A stretch of 64,000 bases of DNA from Paenisporosarcina sp. OV554 (lineage in GTDB: Bacteria > Bacillota > Bacilli > Bacillales_A > Planococcaceae): NCBI RefSeq assembly GCF_003058165.1, contig NZ_QBUC01000001.1, forward strand, positions 372,001 through 436,000, written 5' to 3'. Below the pieces are notes generated by a model that saw nothing but the letters and a program-made list of their open reading frames with translations, made no database searches and was not told the DNA's origin. Below are positions 1-9,714 of the stretch, one piece after another (the first letter of the stretch is position 1; every line of letters starts with the position of its first letter). A program made the position numbers and the translations under genes.

Positions 1-1149
1 GCTAAAAAAGACGCGCACTCCTATATAGAAGGAGAATATGGAAAAGAATATGTAACCACTTCGACCGCGCCAGTGAAGCAATCAAAGAAATCACAGGATG
101 CACATGAAGCGATTCGTCCTACAAGTGTACTGCGTTCACCCGACCAGCTTAAATCCATTCTTTCGAAAGATTTATTCCGTTTATATAAGCTTATTTGGGA
201 ACGCTTTTTGGCAAGTCAAATGTCTTCAGCTGTACTAGATACCGTTACCATCGATTTAACAAATGAGAATGTCGTTTTCCGAGCGAATGGTTCACAAGTG
301 AAATTCCCTGGTTTCATGAAGTTGTATGTAGAAGGTAACGACGATCAAGTAGAAGAAAAAGATCGCATATTGCCAGAAATGAAAAAAGGCGATTTCGTCA
401 AGAAAATTGAAATCGAACCGAAACAGCATTTCACTCAACCACCTCCACGTTATTCGGAGGCGCGTCTTGTTAAGACCTTAGAAGAGCTAGGTATAGGTCG
501 ACCATCAACTTATGCACCAACACTTGATACGATTCAAAAGCGTGGTTATGTGTCACTAGATGCAAAACGTTTTATTCCTACCGAACTAGGCGGCATTGTC
601 CATCAACTTGTTTTGGAGTTTTTCCCTGATATTATTGATATTGAGTTCACTGCTCAGATGGAAAAAGACTTGGACAGTGTTGAAGAAGGACAAGAAAAAT
701 GGGTTCATATTATCGATAAATTCTACTTAGACTTTGAAAAACATGTTACACATGCAGACAAAGAAATGGAAAAAGTCGTTATTAAAGACGAACCTGCGGG
801 TGAAGATTGTGAAAAATGTGGTTCTCCAATGGTCTATAAATTAGGTCGTTATGGAAAATTCATGGCATGTAGCAACTTCCCAGAATGCCGTAATACAAAA
901 GCAATTGTGAAAAATATCGGTGTTACGTGTCCAACTTGTAAAGAAGGGGAAGTCGTTGAACGTAAGAGTAAAACGAAACGAATTTTTTATGGCTGCGACC
1001 GATATCCAACTTGTGAATTCGTATCCTGGGACAAACCACTTAGTCGTCCATGTCCAAAATGTAGCGAATTACTAGTTGAGAAAAAGCTGAAAAAAGGCAT
1101 TCAAATTCAATGTACAGCCTGTGATTATAAAGAAGATACACAAGCGTAA
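1..1149 (+). CDS. topA: DNA topoisomerase I, 3' part (5' end outside window)
   Basis: Type IA topoisomerase that relaxes negative supercoils by single-strand passage. The reading frame is open from base 1, so the gene begins upstream; about 382 C-terminal residues are visible. The window opens just before the DAHEAIRPT motif of type IA enzymes. The toprim domain and catalytic tyrosine are therefore outside. The [12 protein letters not shown] segment of the core follows. The last ~135 residues hold three Cys4 zinc ribbons (CEKCG...CSNFPEC, CPTC...CDRYPTC, CPKC...CTAC), the usual Firmicutes C-terminal arrangement. topA followed by trmFO, xerC, hslVU and codY is the B. subtilis order. Identification is secure; only the visible part can be judged, and it is intact to its TAA stop. 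Confidence 0.97.
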   Translation, partial: AKKDAHSYIEGEYGKEYVTTSTAPVKQSKKSQDAHEAIRPTSVLRSPDQLKSILSKDLFRLYKLIWERFLASQMSSAVLDTVTIDLTNENVVFRANGSQVKFPGFMKLYVEGNDDQVEEKDRILPEMKKGDFVKKIEIEPKQHFTQPPPRYSEARLVKTLEELGIGRPSTYAPTLDTIQKRGYVSLDAKRFIPTELGGIVHQLVLEFFPDIIDIEFTAQMEKDLDSVEEGQEKWVHIIDKFYLDFEKHVTHADKEMEKVVIKDEPAGEDCEKCGSPMVYKLGRYGKFMACSNFPECRNTKAIVKNIGVTCPTCKEGEVVERKSKTKRIFYGCDRYPTCEFVSWDKPLSRPCPKCSELLVEKKLKKGIQIQCTACDYKEDTQA

Positions 1150-1310
1150 TTAGAAAAGCGTAAAGCGCCGTCTAGTTCGACACCGTCGCTGGAAGGTAGA
1201 AAGGCGAACATTTTCGCCTTTCTGACCCCATAAAGGTGCCCGCTGAATGGCGCTAGAGCTAGACATAGCTGCGCCTGAAAGAAAATATCTATAAAAGTTT
1301 ACACTTTCTT
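1150..1310. repeat. Intergenic palindromic repeat-like sequence between topA and trmFO
   Basis: This gap is unusually GC-rich for the window. It contains AAGCGTAAAGCGCC near its left end and GCTAGAGCTAGACATAGCTG with GCGCCTGAAAG near its right end, which resemble the GCGCC-rich interspersed repeats seen in many Bacillales genomes. In the middle lies a perfect 11-bp inverted repeat, AGAAAGGCGAA (1198-1208) with TTCGCCTTTCT (1213-1223), loop CATT. No T-tract follows, so it is not a standard terminator. Its family and copy number cannot be judged from one copy. Confidence 0.45.
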
Positions 1311-1339
1311 AGATAATAAAGAGAAAGTTGGTGTAGAAA

Positions 1340-2647
1340 TTGACAATTGTCAATGTAATTGGAGCGGGCCTTGCTGGAAGTGAAGCCGCGTGGCAAATCG
1401 CAAAAAGAGGTGTTCGTGTTCGACTTTTCGAAATGCGACCAGTCAAACAAACACCTGCGCACCACACGGATAAGTTCGCTGAGCTTGTTTGCTCAAATTC
1501 TTTACGTGCCAACACATTAACTAATGCAGTCGGCGTTATTAAAGAAGAAATGAGAATGTTGGATTCCGTAATAATGAAAGCAGCAGATCAATGTGCTGTA
1601 CCAGCGGGGGGAGCGTTAGCTGTCGACCGTCATGAATTTGCAGGTTATGTAACAGAGAATGTGAAAAACCATCCCCTTGTGGAAGTGATTAATGAAGAAG
1701 TAACTGAACTACCTGAAGGGATTACGATTATCGCGACAGGCCCTTTGACTTCTCCGGCTTTAGCGGAGAAAATTCAACAACTTACAGGTCAAGATTACTT
1801 GTACTTTTATGATGCTGCAGCACCTATTGTTGAAAAAGACAGTATCGATATGGATAAGGTGTATGTGAAATCTCGCTATGACAAAGGGGAAGCGGCTTAC
1901 ATTAATTGTCCGATGACAGAAGAACAATTTGACCGTTTTTATGAGGCTTTGATATCTGCTGAAGTAGTTCCATTAAAAGAATTTGAAAAAGAAATATATT
2001 TTGAAGGCTGTATGCCATTTGAAGTGATGGCTGAACGAGGGAAGAAGACCTTACTTTTTGGCCCAATGAAGCCAGTAGGTCTTGAAGATCCTAAAACCGG
2101 GAAAGTCCCATATGCGGTTGTTCAGTTAAGACAAGACGATGCAGCAGGCACTTTATATAACATTGTTGGTTTTCAGACACATTTAAAATGGGGACCTCAA
2201 AAAGAAGTTTTGAAATTAATTCCAGGACTCGAAAATGTTGAAATTGTGCGTTATGGAGTGATGCATCGCAACACTTTTATCAATTCACCACGTGTTTTAA
2301 AACCAACATACCAACTGAAAACAAATGATCAATTGTTCTTTGCGGGTCAAATGACAGGTGTTGAGGGATACGTTGAATCAGCGGGGAGTGGCTTATTAGC
2401 AGGCATTAACGCTGCTAAGTTAGCACTCGGAGAAGAGTTATTAATATTCCCAGAGGAAACGGCTTTAGGTAGTATGGCACGATACATTACTGAAGCGGAT
2501 CCAAGGAATTTCCAACCAATGAACGTTAACTTCGGATTATTCCCTGATTTACCAAGACGTTACAAATTGAAAGAAAAACGTGGGGAAAAGCAAGCTGAAC
2601 GAGCACTTGGCACAATTCGAAATTTTATGAATTCACAATCGATATAA
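1340..2647 (+). CDS. trmFO: Methylenetetrahydrofolate--tRNA-(uracil-5-)-methyltransferase TrmFO
   Basis: Flavoprotein that forms 5-methyluridine at tRNA position 54 using methylenetetrahydrofolate and FADH2. The 435-residue length equals the usual size. The N-terminus carries the FAD-binding motif [11 protein letters not shown] (from residue 7). [14 protein letters not shown] near residue 223 contains the cysteine known in the B. subtilis enzyme to take part in catalysis. The C-terminal FAD-binding segment [12 protein letters not shown] is present. The start is TTG at 1340, since the conserved [10 protein letters not shown] begins there and no upstream ATG fits. It is followed by a strong terminator. 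Called gid in older annotations. Confidence 0.97.
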   Translation: MTIVNVIGAGLAGSEAAWQIAKRGVRVRLFEMRPVKQTPAHHTDKFAELVCSNSLRANTLTNAVGVIKEEMRMLDSVIMKAADQCAVPAGGALAVDRHEFAGYVTENVKNHPLVEVINEEVTELPEGITIIATGPLTSPALAEKIQQLTGQDYLYFYDAAAPIVEKDSIDMDKVYVKSRYDKGEAAYINCPMTEEQFDRFYEALISAEVVPLKEFEKEIYFEGCMPFEVMAERGKKTLLFGPMKPVGLEDPKTGKVPYAVVQLRQDDAAGTLYNIVGFQTHLKWGPQKEVLKLIPGLENVEIVRYGVMHRNTFINSPRVLKPTYQLKTNDQLFFAGQMTGVEGYVESAGSGLLAGINAAKLALGEELLIFPEETALGSMARYITEADPRNFQPMNVNFGLFPDLPRRYKLKEKRGEKQAERALGTIRNFMNSQSI

Positions 2648-2653
2648 TTGCTG

Positions 2654-2691
2654 AAAGCCTCTAGTTATTGTTATAATCTAGAGGCTTTTTA
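2654..2691 (+). terminator. Intrinsic terminator after trmFO
   Basis: An 11-bp perfect stem, AAAGCCTCTAG (2654-2664) with CTAGAGGCTTT (2678-2688), is followed by a T-run. It separates trmFO from xerC. Confidence 0.85.
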
Positions 2692-2809
2692 CTTTGACAT
2701 ATTAAATTCGTAAAAGATGCATTGTTACAGGTGTTTCGCTAAATAGGTGCTTTAGCTACTTCAAATGTTTACAGTTCTTCACGCTTTTACTATTTGGAGG
2801 TGAACACAC

Positions 2810-3703
2810 ATGTCTCCGTCAGAAGCTTTATCTCAATTTAAAAGCTACATTCAACTTGAAAAAAATTATTCAGAACACACTGTTCGTGAATATGAATCTG
2901 ATCTACTCTACTTTTTCGAATTTTTACAATCCGAAGGAATAAAAAGTCTACATGACGTTGAATATATACACGCGAGGCTATATGTCACGAAACTGTACGA
3001 TGAATCACTTTCACGTACCTCGATTTCAAGAAAAATTTCGGCGATTCGCTCATTCTTTAAGTTTGGTAACCGAGAATTCGGTTTGAAAGAAGATGCCTTT
3101 CGCTCGTTATATCATCCCAAAAAAGAGGAACGACTTCCTCATTTTTTTTATGAAGAAGAATTACAACAAATATTTCAGGCAACGGAAGGCGATGAACATA
3201 TGTCACTTCGCAACCGTGCGATACTTGAACTGTTGTATGCTACAGGAATTCGTGTAAGTGAATTAACGTCATTAGAAGAACGGGATATTGATAATCGTCT
3301 AGGCATCTTGCGTGTAATGGGCAAGGGTCGTAAAGAGAGATATGTTCCGTTTGGTCAATTTGCTCAAGATGCATTGGAACACTATATGGAATTGTCACGT
3401 CCTATTTTAATGAAACACTCTAACCACAGCTTTATATTTACAAATATGCGTGGCATGCCATTGACGCCGCGGGGTGTAAGATATATACTGAGCGACTTGG
3501 TAAAGAAAGCATCATTGCATACGAAAATTTATCCGCATATGTTGAGACATACATTTGCAACGCATTTGCTAAATAACGGTGCAGACTTGCGATCAGTGCA
3601 AGAATTGCTAGGACATAGTCATTTATCTTCAACGCAAGTTTACACACACGTAACGAAAGAACATTTACGAAAAACTTATATGAATGCACATCCTAGAGCA
3701 TAA
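2810..3703 (+). CDS. xerC: Tyrosine recombinase XerC (CodV)
   Basis: Site-specific tyrosine recombinase that with XerD resolves chromosome dimers at dif. At 297 residues it has the normal length, with an N-terminal SAM-like core-binding domain (residues ~8-90) and a C-terminal catalytic domain. The catalytic set is visible: Arg in TGIRVSEL (~148), Lys in GKGRKERYVP (~172), His243 and Arg246 in HMLRHT, His269 in LLGHSH, and the nucleophile Tyr278 in QVYTHV. ATG at 2810 follows a clear TTGGAGGTGA ribosome binding site. It lies 33 bases before hslV, as codV precedes clpQ/clpY/codY in B. subtilis, so a shared transcript is likely. Confidence 0.95.
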   Translation: MSPSEALSQFKSYIQLEKNYSEHTVREYESDLLYFFEFLQSEGIKSLHDVEYIHARLYVTKLYDESLSRTSISRKISAIRSFFKFGNREFGLKEDAFRSLYHPKKEERLPHFFYEEELQQIFQATEGDEHMSLRNRAILELLYATGIRVSELTSLEERDIDNRLGILRVMGKGRKERYVPFGQFAQDALEHYMELSRPILMKHSNHSFIFTNMRGMPLTPRGVRYILSDLVKKASLHTKIYPHMLRHTFATHLLNNGADLRSVQELLGHSHLSSTQVYTHVTKEHLRKTYMNAHPRA

Positions 3704-3736
3704 TATAGGGGATGAGCTAAACGAGAGGTGAACATC

Positions 3737-4285
3737 TTGGGAGAAATACATGCAACCACGATATTTGCAATTCAGCATAAAGGGAAATCTGCGATGGCTG
3801 GAGATGGTCAAGTTACATTAGGCAATCAAGTCGTTATGAAGCATACTGCAAAAAAAGTAAGACGTCTTTACAATGGTCAAGTCCTTGCAGGTTTTGCAGG
3901 TTCAGTAGCGGACGCATTTACTTTATTTGAAATGTTTGAAGCGAAATTGATGGAGTATGATGGTAACTTGCAAAGAGCCGCTGTCGAACTTGCGCAACAA
4001 TGGCGAGGCGATAAAATGTTACGCAGACTTGAAGCGATGTTGCTTGTGATGAATGAAGAGACTTTATTATTAGTTTCTGGTACGGGTGAAGTGATCGAAC
4101 CGGATGATGGGATTTTAGCCATAGGGTCTGGTGGGAATTTTGCTTTAGCAGCTGGACGCGCATTAAAACAATATGCTGGTGAAACAATGAATGCAAAAGA
4201 AATTGCTAAAGCCGCGTTGACTACTGCTGCAGACATTTGTGTATTTACGAATCATCAAATTATTGTGGAGGCGTTGAATGAATGA
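3737..4285 (+). CDS. hslV: ATP-dependent protease proteolytic subunit HslV (ClpQ/CodW)
   Basis: Proteasome-like peptidase that assembles with the HslU ATPase. I place the start at TTG 3737: the ribosome site GAGAGGTGA (3723-3731) sits 5 bases upstream, whereas the alternative GTG at 3728 lies inside that site. This gives 182 residues beginning [11 protein letters not shown], with the TTI sequence of HslV at residues 7-9 and the GDGQVTLG and GSGGN motifs intact. B. subtilis CodW is reported to work with an N-terminal serine; no serine is available here, so the expected nucleophile is Thr7 exposed by processing of the short leader. It overlaps hslU by 4 bases (ATGA), indicating translational coupling. 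Confidence 0.94.
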   Translation: MGEIHATTIFAIQHKGKSAMAGDGQVTLGNQVVMKHTAKKVRRLYNGQVLAGFAGSVADAFTLFEMFEAKLMEYDGNLQRAAVELAQQWRGDKMLRRLEAMLLVMNEETLLLVSGTGEVIEPDDGILAIGSGGNFALAAGRALKQYAGETMNAKEIAKAALTTAADICVFTNHQIIVEALNE

Positions 4286-5676
4286 CTAAACAACAATTGA
4301 CACCAAAGCAAATAACTGAGCACTTAGATCGTTTTATTGTAGGACAAAAAGAAGCTAAAAAATCTGTAGCAGTTGCACTACGTAATCGCTACCGTAGAAG
4401 TTTATTGACTGCAGAGATGAAAAACGAAGTGATCCCTAAAAATATTCTGATGATTGGTCCTACTGGTGTGGGTAAAACTGAAATTGCAAGAAGAATTGCT
4501 AAGTTAAATAACGCACCATTTATCAAAGTAGAGGCAACCAAGTTTACAGAAGTAGGGTATGTTGGACGTGACGTTGAATCAATGGTTCGTGATTTAACAG
4601 AAGCGGCCGTTCGTATTGTCAAAGAAGAAATGACTGAAGACGTAAAAGATCAAGCCGAACGTTTAGCTAATGATGCAATTGTTCGTCTGCTTGTGCCGTC
4701 TTTGAAAAAGAAACATAATGCTCAAAATCCATTTGAAATGATATTTGGACAAAAAGCAGAAACAGAAGAAGCTGTAACCGATGATGCAGAGATTCGTTTA
4801 AAACGTTCACAAATCGCAGAAGATTTGAGAGACGGGAAGCTTGAAGACGAATGGGTAAACGTAGAAGTTACCGAACAAGCGCCTTCTATGTTTGATGCAT
4901 TCCAAGGTTCGGGTATGGAAAACATGGGCCAAAATATGCAAGATGCTTTATCTAACTTAATGCCAAAGAAAAAGAAAAAGAGACGTTTACAAGTTAAAGA
5001 TGCTCGTCGAGTGTTGACGATAGAAGAAGCAAGTAAACTAATTGATTCTGAAGAAATGGCTCAAAAGTCAGTTGAGCGTGCAGAGCAAACTGGTATTATA
5101 TTTATTGATGAAATTGATAAGATAGCAAGTAAAGGTGGCAATGGTTCATCTGCAGATGTTTCTCGAGAAGGTGTGCAACGCGATATTTTGCCAATCGTAG
5201 AAGGTTCTACAGTACAAACCAAATACGGTGCTGTGAAAACAGACTTTATGTTGTTCATTGCAGCTGGAGCTTTCCATACAGCAAAACCATCTGATTTAAT
5301 TCCAGAATTACAAGGTCGCTTTCCAGTTCGTGTTGAACTTGAGAAATTGACCAAAGAAGATTTTGTCCGAATTTTGAAAGAGCCAGATCATTCGTTGATT
5401 CGTCAATATAAAGCGTTACTTGATACTGAAGGTGTAACTTTAGACTTCACAGATAGTGCGATTGAAAGAATTGCTGAAATTGCAACCGAAGTAAATCAAG
5501 AGACGGATAATATTGGGGCTCGACGTTTGCATACGATTTTAGAGAAGTTGCTAGAAGAACTGTCATTTGAAGCTTCTGAAATTTCACCGGCACATATTGA
5601 CATTACAGCTGCATATGTCGATCAAAAACTCGGAAACATCGTAAAAAACAAAGATTTGTCACAATTTATTCTTTGA
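4282..5676 (+). CDS. hslU: HslU ATPase subunit (ClpY)
   Basis: AAA+ unfoldase that feeds substrates to HslV. The 464 residues include the Walker A motif GPTGVGKT (59-66), a charged insertion (I) domain (~110-240, including a run of lysines near 228-235), Walker B in IIFIDEIDK (~272) and the C-terminal AAA+ lid with GARRLHT. The C-terminus ends LSQFIL, matching the tail that docks into and activates HslV. Start ATG 4282 overlaps the hslV stop, so the two subunits are made together. No terminator is obvious before codY, 84 bases downstream. Confidence 0.97.
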   Translation: MTKQQLTPKQITEHLDRFIVGQKEAKKSVAVALRNRYRRSLLTAEMKNEVIPKNILMIGPTGVGKTEIARRIAKLNNAPFIKVEATKFTEVGYVGRDVESMVRDLTEAAVRIVKEEMTEDVKDQAERLANDAIVRLLVPSLKKKHNAQNPFEMIFGQKAETEEAVTDDAEIRLKRSQIAEDLRDGKLEDEWVNVEVTEQAPSMFDAFQGSGMENMGQNMQDALSNLMPKKKKKRRLQVKDARRVLTIEEASKLIDSEEMAQKSVERAEQTGIIFIDEIDKIASKGGNGSSADVSREGVQRDILPIVEGSTVQTKYGAVKTDFMLFIAAGAFHTAKPSDLIPELQGRFPVRVELEKLTKEDFVRILKEPDHSLIRQYKALLDTEGVTLDFTDSAIERIAEIATEVNQETDNIGARRLHTILEKLLEELSFEASEISPAHIDITAAYVDQKLGNIVKNKDLSQFIL

Positions 5677-5760
5677 TTTGAATTTTATCTATATCCAAAA
5701 CAATTAAAAACCTTTAGAATATTTAATAAATAGCTACAACCATTATAGGAGGAAACATTC

Positions 5761-6540
5761 ATGAATTTATTAGGAAAAACAAGAAAGATCAACTCAATGC
5801 TACAAGCTTCAGCAGGTAAACAAGTAAACTTTAAAGAAATGGCAACAACACTTAGCGGTGTTATCGAATGTAACGTGTTCATTCTTAGCCGTAAAGGAAA
5901 ATTATTAGGATTTGAGATTAATCAACAAATCGAAAATGAACGTATGATTCAAATGATGGAAGAACGTCAATTCCCAGAAGCATATACAAAAAACCTTTTC
6001 AACGTAAACGAAACATCTTCTAACTTAGATGTATATAGCGAACACACAGTGTTCCCTATAGAAAATCGTGAATTGTTTAAAGATGGTTTGACAACGATTG
6101 TTCCAATCATTGGTGGCGGAGATCGTTTAGGAACTTTAATTCTTGGACGTTTAAAAAATGAATTCCATGACGATGATTTAATTCTTGGTGAATATGGTGC
6201 TACAGTTGTTGGGATGGAAATCCTTCGTGAAAAATCAGAACAAATCGAAGTTGAAGCACGTACGAAAGCTGTTGTTCAAATGGCAATTAACTCATTATCA
6301 TACAGTGAGTTAGAAGCAATTGAACATATCTTCGAAGAGCTTGATGGCAACGAAGGCTTACTTGTAGCTTCTAAAATTGCTGACCGTGTTGGAATTACAC
6401 GTTCAGTAATCGTTAACGCTTTACGTAAATTAGAAAGTGCTGGCGTTATCGAATCACGTTCTTTAGGAATGAAAGGGACGTATATTAAAGTATTAAACGA
6501 CAAATTCTTAAACGAATTAGCTCAACTAAAACTTAAATAA
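5761..6540 (+). CDS. codY: GTP- and branched-chain-amino-acid-sensing global repressor CodY
   Basis: Transcription factor that senses GTP and isoleucine/valine and controls stationary-phase and nutrient-uptake genes. At 259 residues it matches the family. The N-terminal GAF sensor (to ~155) begins [15 protein letters not shown]; a linker helix and a winged helix-turn-helix follow, with recognition region [23 protein letters not shown] (~204-226). ATG 5761 has the strong ribosome site ATAGGAGGAA. It is the last gene before a terminator and a 1.37-kb gene-free gap; in B. subtilis the flagellar operon starts here. Confidence 0.98.
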   Translation: MNLLGKTRKINSMLQASAGKQVNFKEMATTLSGVIECNVFILSRKGKLLGFEINQQIENERMIQMMEERQFPEAYTKNLFNVNETSSNLDVYSEHTVFPIENRELFKDGLTTIVPIIGGGDRLGTLILGRLKNEFHDDDLILGEYGATVVGMEILREKSEQIEVEARTKAVVQMAINSLSYSELEAIEHIFEELDGNEGLLVASKIADRVGITRSVIVNALRKLESAGVIESRSLGMKGTYIKVLNDKFLNELAQLKLK

Positions 6541-6549
6541 GTACAAGCT

Positions 6550-6586
6550 AACAATCACAGGGCTCAGTCCTTGTGGTTGTTTTTTA
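6550..6586 (+). terminator. Intrinsic terminator after codY
   Basis: A 13-bp stem with G-T wobbles, AACAATCACAGGG (6550-6562) with CCTTGTGGTTGTT (6569-6581), is followed by TTTTTT. It ends the topA-codY group. Confidence 0.85.
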
Positions 6587-6800
6587 TATGGAGTAGAAAG
6601 ACTTGTGATATAGACATATCTGATTTTCTAGTTATGGTCTCAAACACGTCTCATTCCCTGGTCAACTTATTGAAACAGGTAAGGCCAAAGCAGTATCCAA
6701 AAAAAAATATTAAATGGTTTTGTTTTCGCTGCGCTACTGTTGGAAAGAAGAAATGTAAAATGGCTAGTTTACTAATCCATAAACCATAAATCACTTTAAC

Positions 6801-7325
6801 ACTGAGGTTTCCGGGGAACTTTGGAAAGCACCATGCAGCACTTTTATCTCCCTCTGATTTTTCTAGACAATCTTGCTACTCGAATACTTTCGGCGATTGC
6901 CTGCAACCTTGGGGCAAAATGTTTTTTGATTTTGGTTTACTAAATAATTGTCACTTTTTTTTGCTAACCAGACCGCCGAAGATACAATTTCGTCGGCTAC
7001 CGCATTTCTTTATTTGGGAGTTTTTTATTATCGCCCCCGCGCGACTGATAGTGATGATGAGAAGTGCGCAAAAATAAAAAAGCTGAATGTGGCAGAAATA
7101 TTATCTTCGGCCGAATATCTACTCAAAGAGAGAGTCGATTCCTAAGTAAACCAAACGATTTTAGCTGTGTGCAACTAGGTTGAAAGGGAGCGGAGGACGC
7201 GAATCAGTCGCAAGGTGATCTGAAAAAAGCGATGATGGCGAGTGACGAAGTCACAAGCCTGTCCTCTTTATTCTAGAGACCAAGGTGCAGCAACAAATGC
7301 GTCTGAAGCGGACTGGAAACCTTTT
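6801..7325. repeat. Dispersed palindromic element, copy A
   Basis: The left arm begins ACTGAGGTTTCCGGGGAAC and includes GGAAAGCACCATGCAGCA, TTTTGGTTTACTAA and GCCGAAGAT. The right arm (7091-7325) carries the reverse complements in reverse order: ATCTTCGGCCGAATATCTAC, AGTAAACCAAACGAT, AGGTTGAAAGGGAGCGGAGG, GGTGCAGCA and GGAAACCT. The arms are diverged, not identical. Inside the right arm a nested fold is possible: AGGTT (7177-7181)/AACCT (7318-7322), GGACGC (7195-7200)/GCGTCT (7299-7304), and GTGAC (7242-7246)/GTCAC (7250-7254). No protein is encoded. Confidence 0.8.
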
Positions 7326-7425
7326 TGCCTTAGAGTAAACATTATCTGCCACGTTTATTTTTCCTTTAAAAACGTATTACTACTAACTAGAAATGTAGTC
7401 TTGGATATAAAAGAAGCAGACAGAG

Positions 7426-7661
7426 GCTGAAATAGCATCTTCGGCCGAATATCTACAGAAAGGGAGTATCTCTTCTTTAGTAAACCAAACGATCTTAAAT
7501 GTGTGCATCTAGGTTGCAAGGGAGTGAAGGACGCGAATCAGCCGCAAGATGATCTGGAAAAAGCGAGGATGGCGAGTGACGTAGTCACAAGCCTATCCTC
7601 TTTATTCTCAAGACCAAGGTGCAGCAAAATAAACGTCCGAAGCGGACTGAAAACCTTTTTG
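7426..7661. repeat. Solo right arm of the palindromic element, copy A2
   Basis: A second copy of the right arm follows copy A in the same orientation without its own left arm. Shared blocks with copy A are ATCTTCGGCCGAATATCTAC, AGTAAACCAAACGAT, AAGGGAG with GGACGCGAATCAG, and GTGAC/GTCAC followed by AAGCCT and ATCCTCTTTATTCT. The apical hairpin at 7565-7600 pairs GAGGAT with ATCCTC around GGC/GCC and GTGAC/GTCAC. Outer pairs are AGGTT (7511-7515)/AACCT (7652-7656) and GGACG (7529-7533)/CGTCC (7634-7638). Confidence 0.8.
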
Positions 7662-7764
7662 CTTCATTCAGTTTTACAACCTTATAAACACCTCAAGTAA
7701 TTAAATAGTGTCTCCAAACAAAGTTACAAGATTACACAATGCATTAAAATTTTCAACTAAACAC

Positions 7765-7793
7765 TTGCGAGAATAGTCTATACATGGTATATT
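7765..7793 (+). promoter_or_regulatory. Sigma-A promoter of rpsB
   Basis: TTGCGA (7765-7770), a 17-base spacer and TATATT (7788-7793). This predicts a start near 7800 and a leader of about 115 bases. The leader includes a small perfect hairpin, CCTTAAT (7839-7845) with ATTAAGG (7849-7855), that could be structural or regulatory. Confidence 0.7.
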
Positions 7794-7915
7794 ATCAAAT
7801 GGTGTTATCACACACGCATTTGGATAGTGACAAGTGGTCCTTAATCAGATTAAGGTCTTGAGCGCTAGTTGAAGAATGCGGAGGGAAAAAAAACCATATC
7901 AGGAGGAAACAAAAA

Positions 7916-8626
7916 ATGTCAGTAATCTCAATGAAACAATTACTTGAAGCAGGTGTACACTTCGGTCACCAAACTCGCCGTTGGAACCCAAAAATGAAAA
8001 AATTTATTTTTGTGGAACGTAATGGTATCTACATCATCGATCTTCAAAAAACGGTTAAGAAATTAGAAGAAGCATACGAATTCATGCGTCAAGTTGGTGC
8101 TGACGGTGGTAAAGTTCTTTTCGTAGGTACGAAAAAACAAGCCCAAGAAGCAATCAAAGAAGAAGCAGAACGTTCAGGTATGTACTATGTTAACCAACGT
8201 TGGTTGGGTGGAACATTAACAAACTTCGGTACGATTCAAAAACGTGTTAACCGTTTAAAAGCAATCGAAAAAATGGAAGAAGACGGTACTTTCGATGTCC
8301 TTCCTAAAAAAGAAGTAGTTCAACTTAAAAAACAACACGAACGTCTTGTTAAATTCTTAGGCGGTATTCGCGACATGAAAGGTGTACCGGATGTAATGTT
8401 CGTAGTAGACCCACGTAAAGAGCGTATCGCTGTTGCAGAAGCTATTAAATTGAACATTCCTCTTGTAGGAATTGTTGATACAAACTGTGATCCAGATGAA
8501 ATCGACTACATTATTCCTGCAAACGACGATGCTATCCGTGCCGTTAAATTATTAACTGGTAAAATGGCTGACGCGTTACTTGAGTCAAAACAAGGTGAAG
8601 AATCTCCAGCTGAAGCTGCTGAGTAA
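7916..8626 (+). CDS. rpsB: Small ribosomal subunit protein S2
   Basis: S2 binds late to the 30S subunit and bridges head and body near S1 and the mRNA exit. The 236 residues show the S2 hallmarks [18 protein letters not shown] near the N-terminus, [23 protein letters not shown] and [13 protein letters not shown] near the C-terminus. ATG 7916 is preceded by an excellent ribosome site, AGGAGGAAA. It has its own promoter at 7765 and is followed by a terminator before tsf; partial readthrough would couple S2 and EF-Ts supply, as in most bacteria. Confidence 0.98.
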   Translation: MSVISMKQLLEAGVHFGHQTRRWNPKMKKFIFVERNGIYIIDLQKTVKKLEEAYEFMRQVGADGGKVLFVGTKKQAQEAIKEEAERSGMYYVNQRWLGGTLTNFGTIQKRVNRLKAIEKMEEDGTFDVLPKKEVVQLKKQHERLVKFLGGIRDMKGVPDVMFVVDPRKERIAVAEAIKLNIPLVGIVDTNCDPDEIDYIIPANDDAIRAVKLLTGKMADALLESKQGEESPAEAAE

Positions 8627-8640
8627 TCCCACGTATTTCC

Positions 8641-8679
8641 AGGTGATAAGCGGCTTAAACCCCTTATCACCTTTTTTTG
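8641..8679 (+). terminator. Terminator between rpsB and tsf
   Basis: A perfect 10-bp stem, AGGTGATAAG (8641-8650) with CTTATCACCT (8663-8672), runs into seven T residues. Because tsf has no obvious promoter of its own, this may work as an attenuator lowering tsf relative to rpsB. Confidence 0.85.
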
Positions 8680-8715
8680 AGAATTAAGTTGATACTTGAA
8701 TAGGAGGAAACAACA

Positions 8716-9600
8716 ATGGCAGTTACAGCACAAATGGTTAAAGAATTACGCGCAAAAACAGGCGCAGGTATGATGGACTGTAAAAAAGCGTTAGTAGAAA
8801 CAGACGGTAATATCGATGCAGCAGTAGACTTTTTACGTGAAAAAGGTCTTTCAAGCGCAGCTAAAAAAGCTGATCGTATCGCAGCAGAAGGTACAACTTA
8901 CATCTTAGAACAAGGTAATGACGCTGTTTTAGTTGAAGTAAATGCTGAAACTGATTTCGTTGCTAAAAACGAAGGTTTCCAAACTTTAGTAAGAGAATTA
9001 GCTGAGCACTTATTAGCTACAAAACCTGCTACAGTGGAAGAAGCTACAGCTTCTACAATGTCTAACGGATTAAATGTTGCAGACCACATTTCAAATGCTA
9101 TTGCAAAAATTGGTGAAAAAATCACATTACGTCGTTTTGTAGTTCGTACAAAAACTGACAATGATGCTTTTGGTCCTTACCTACACATGGGTGGACGTAT
9201 TGGTGTTCTAGTAACACTTGAAGGTTCAACAGATGCACAAGCAGCTAAAGACGTTGCTATGCATGTTGCAGCTTTAAACCCACAATTTATTTCTCGCGAC
9301 GAAGTTTCTGAAGAAGATGTGGACCGCGAGCGCAAAGTATTAACTGAGCAAGCATTAAATGAAGGTAAACCTGAAAACATCGTTGCTAAAATGGTTGAAG
9401 GCCGTCTTGGTAAATATTTTGAAGATGTATGTTTACTTGAACAATCATTCGTTAAAAACTCAGATCAAAAAGTTAAAGATTTCGTGAAAACAACGGGTGG
9501 TACTGTTACTGAATTCGTACGTTATGGTGTTGGTGAAGGAATCGAAAAACGCCAAGACAACTTCGCTGAAGAAGTAATGAGCCAAGTTAACAAAGGGTAA
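8716..9600 (+). CDS. tsf: Elongation factor Ts
   Basis: Guanine nucleotide exchange factor for EF-Tu. The 294-residue protein has the UBA-like N-terminal domain with [18 protein letters not shown] and the TDFVAKNE motif (~80-87) that contacts EF-Tu, followed by the two-part core. ATG 8716 has the ribosome site TAGGAGGAAA. It lies 89 bases after rpsB behind a terminator-like hairpin. A second stop follows the first directly (TAATAA). Confidence 0.98.
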   Translation: MAVTAQMVKELRAKTGAGMMDCKKALVETDGNIDAAVDFLREKGLSSAAKKADRIAAEGTTYILEQGNDAVLVEVNAETDFVAKNEGFQTLVRELAEHLLATKPATVEEATASTMSNGLNVADHISNAIAKIGEKITLRRFVVRTKTDNDAFGPYLHMGGRIGVLVTLEGSTDAQAAKDVAMHVAALNPQFISRDEVSEEDVDRERKVLTEQALNEGKPENIVAKMVEGRLGKYFEDVCLLEQSFVKNSDQKVKDFVKTTGGTVTEFVRYGVGEGIEKRQDNFAEEVMSQVNKG

Positions 9601-9657
9601 TAAGTAAAATTCGCATTTGCTCGAAGATGAGCTACTATAAATATTTGATTTACTCTG

Positions 9658-9686
9658 GGGAGCACGATTCTGTGTTCCCTATTTTT
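9658..9686 (+). terminator. Weak terminator between tsf and pyrH
   Basis: An 8-bp stem with one wobble, GGGAGCAC (9658-9665) with GTGTTCCC (9672-9679), is followed by TATTTTT. It would reduce rather than abolish readthrough into pyrH. Confidence 0.6.
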
Positions 9687-9714
9687 CGAGAAAAAAGTGT
9701 AATGGAGGCTACTT

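Larger units (their letters stand above)
6587..7764. other. Gene-free region holding palindromic repeat elements
   Basis: No credible gene is present. Short open frames at 6571-6789, 6948-7145, 7242-7430 and 7503-7700 resemble no family I know, lack convincing ribosome sites, and three of them lie largely within repeats that also occur elsewhere in the window. Bases 6587-6800 show nothing I recognise. The rest is one full palindromic element (6801-7325), a 100-base gap and a solo right arm (7426-7661). In B. subtilis this interval between codY and rpsB carries the fla/che operon. Confidence 0.75.

Noticed and set aside
6571-7700. Four short + strand open frames in the codY-rpsB gap
   Set aside because: They lack ribosome sites and recognisable domains. 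Three run through repeat arms that also occur at 33 kb, where the corresponding frame is not kept.
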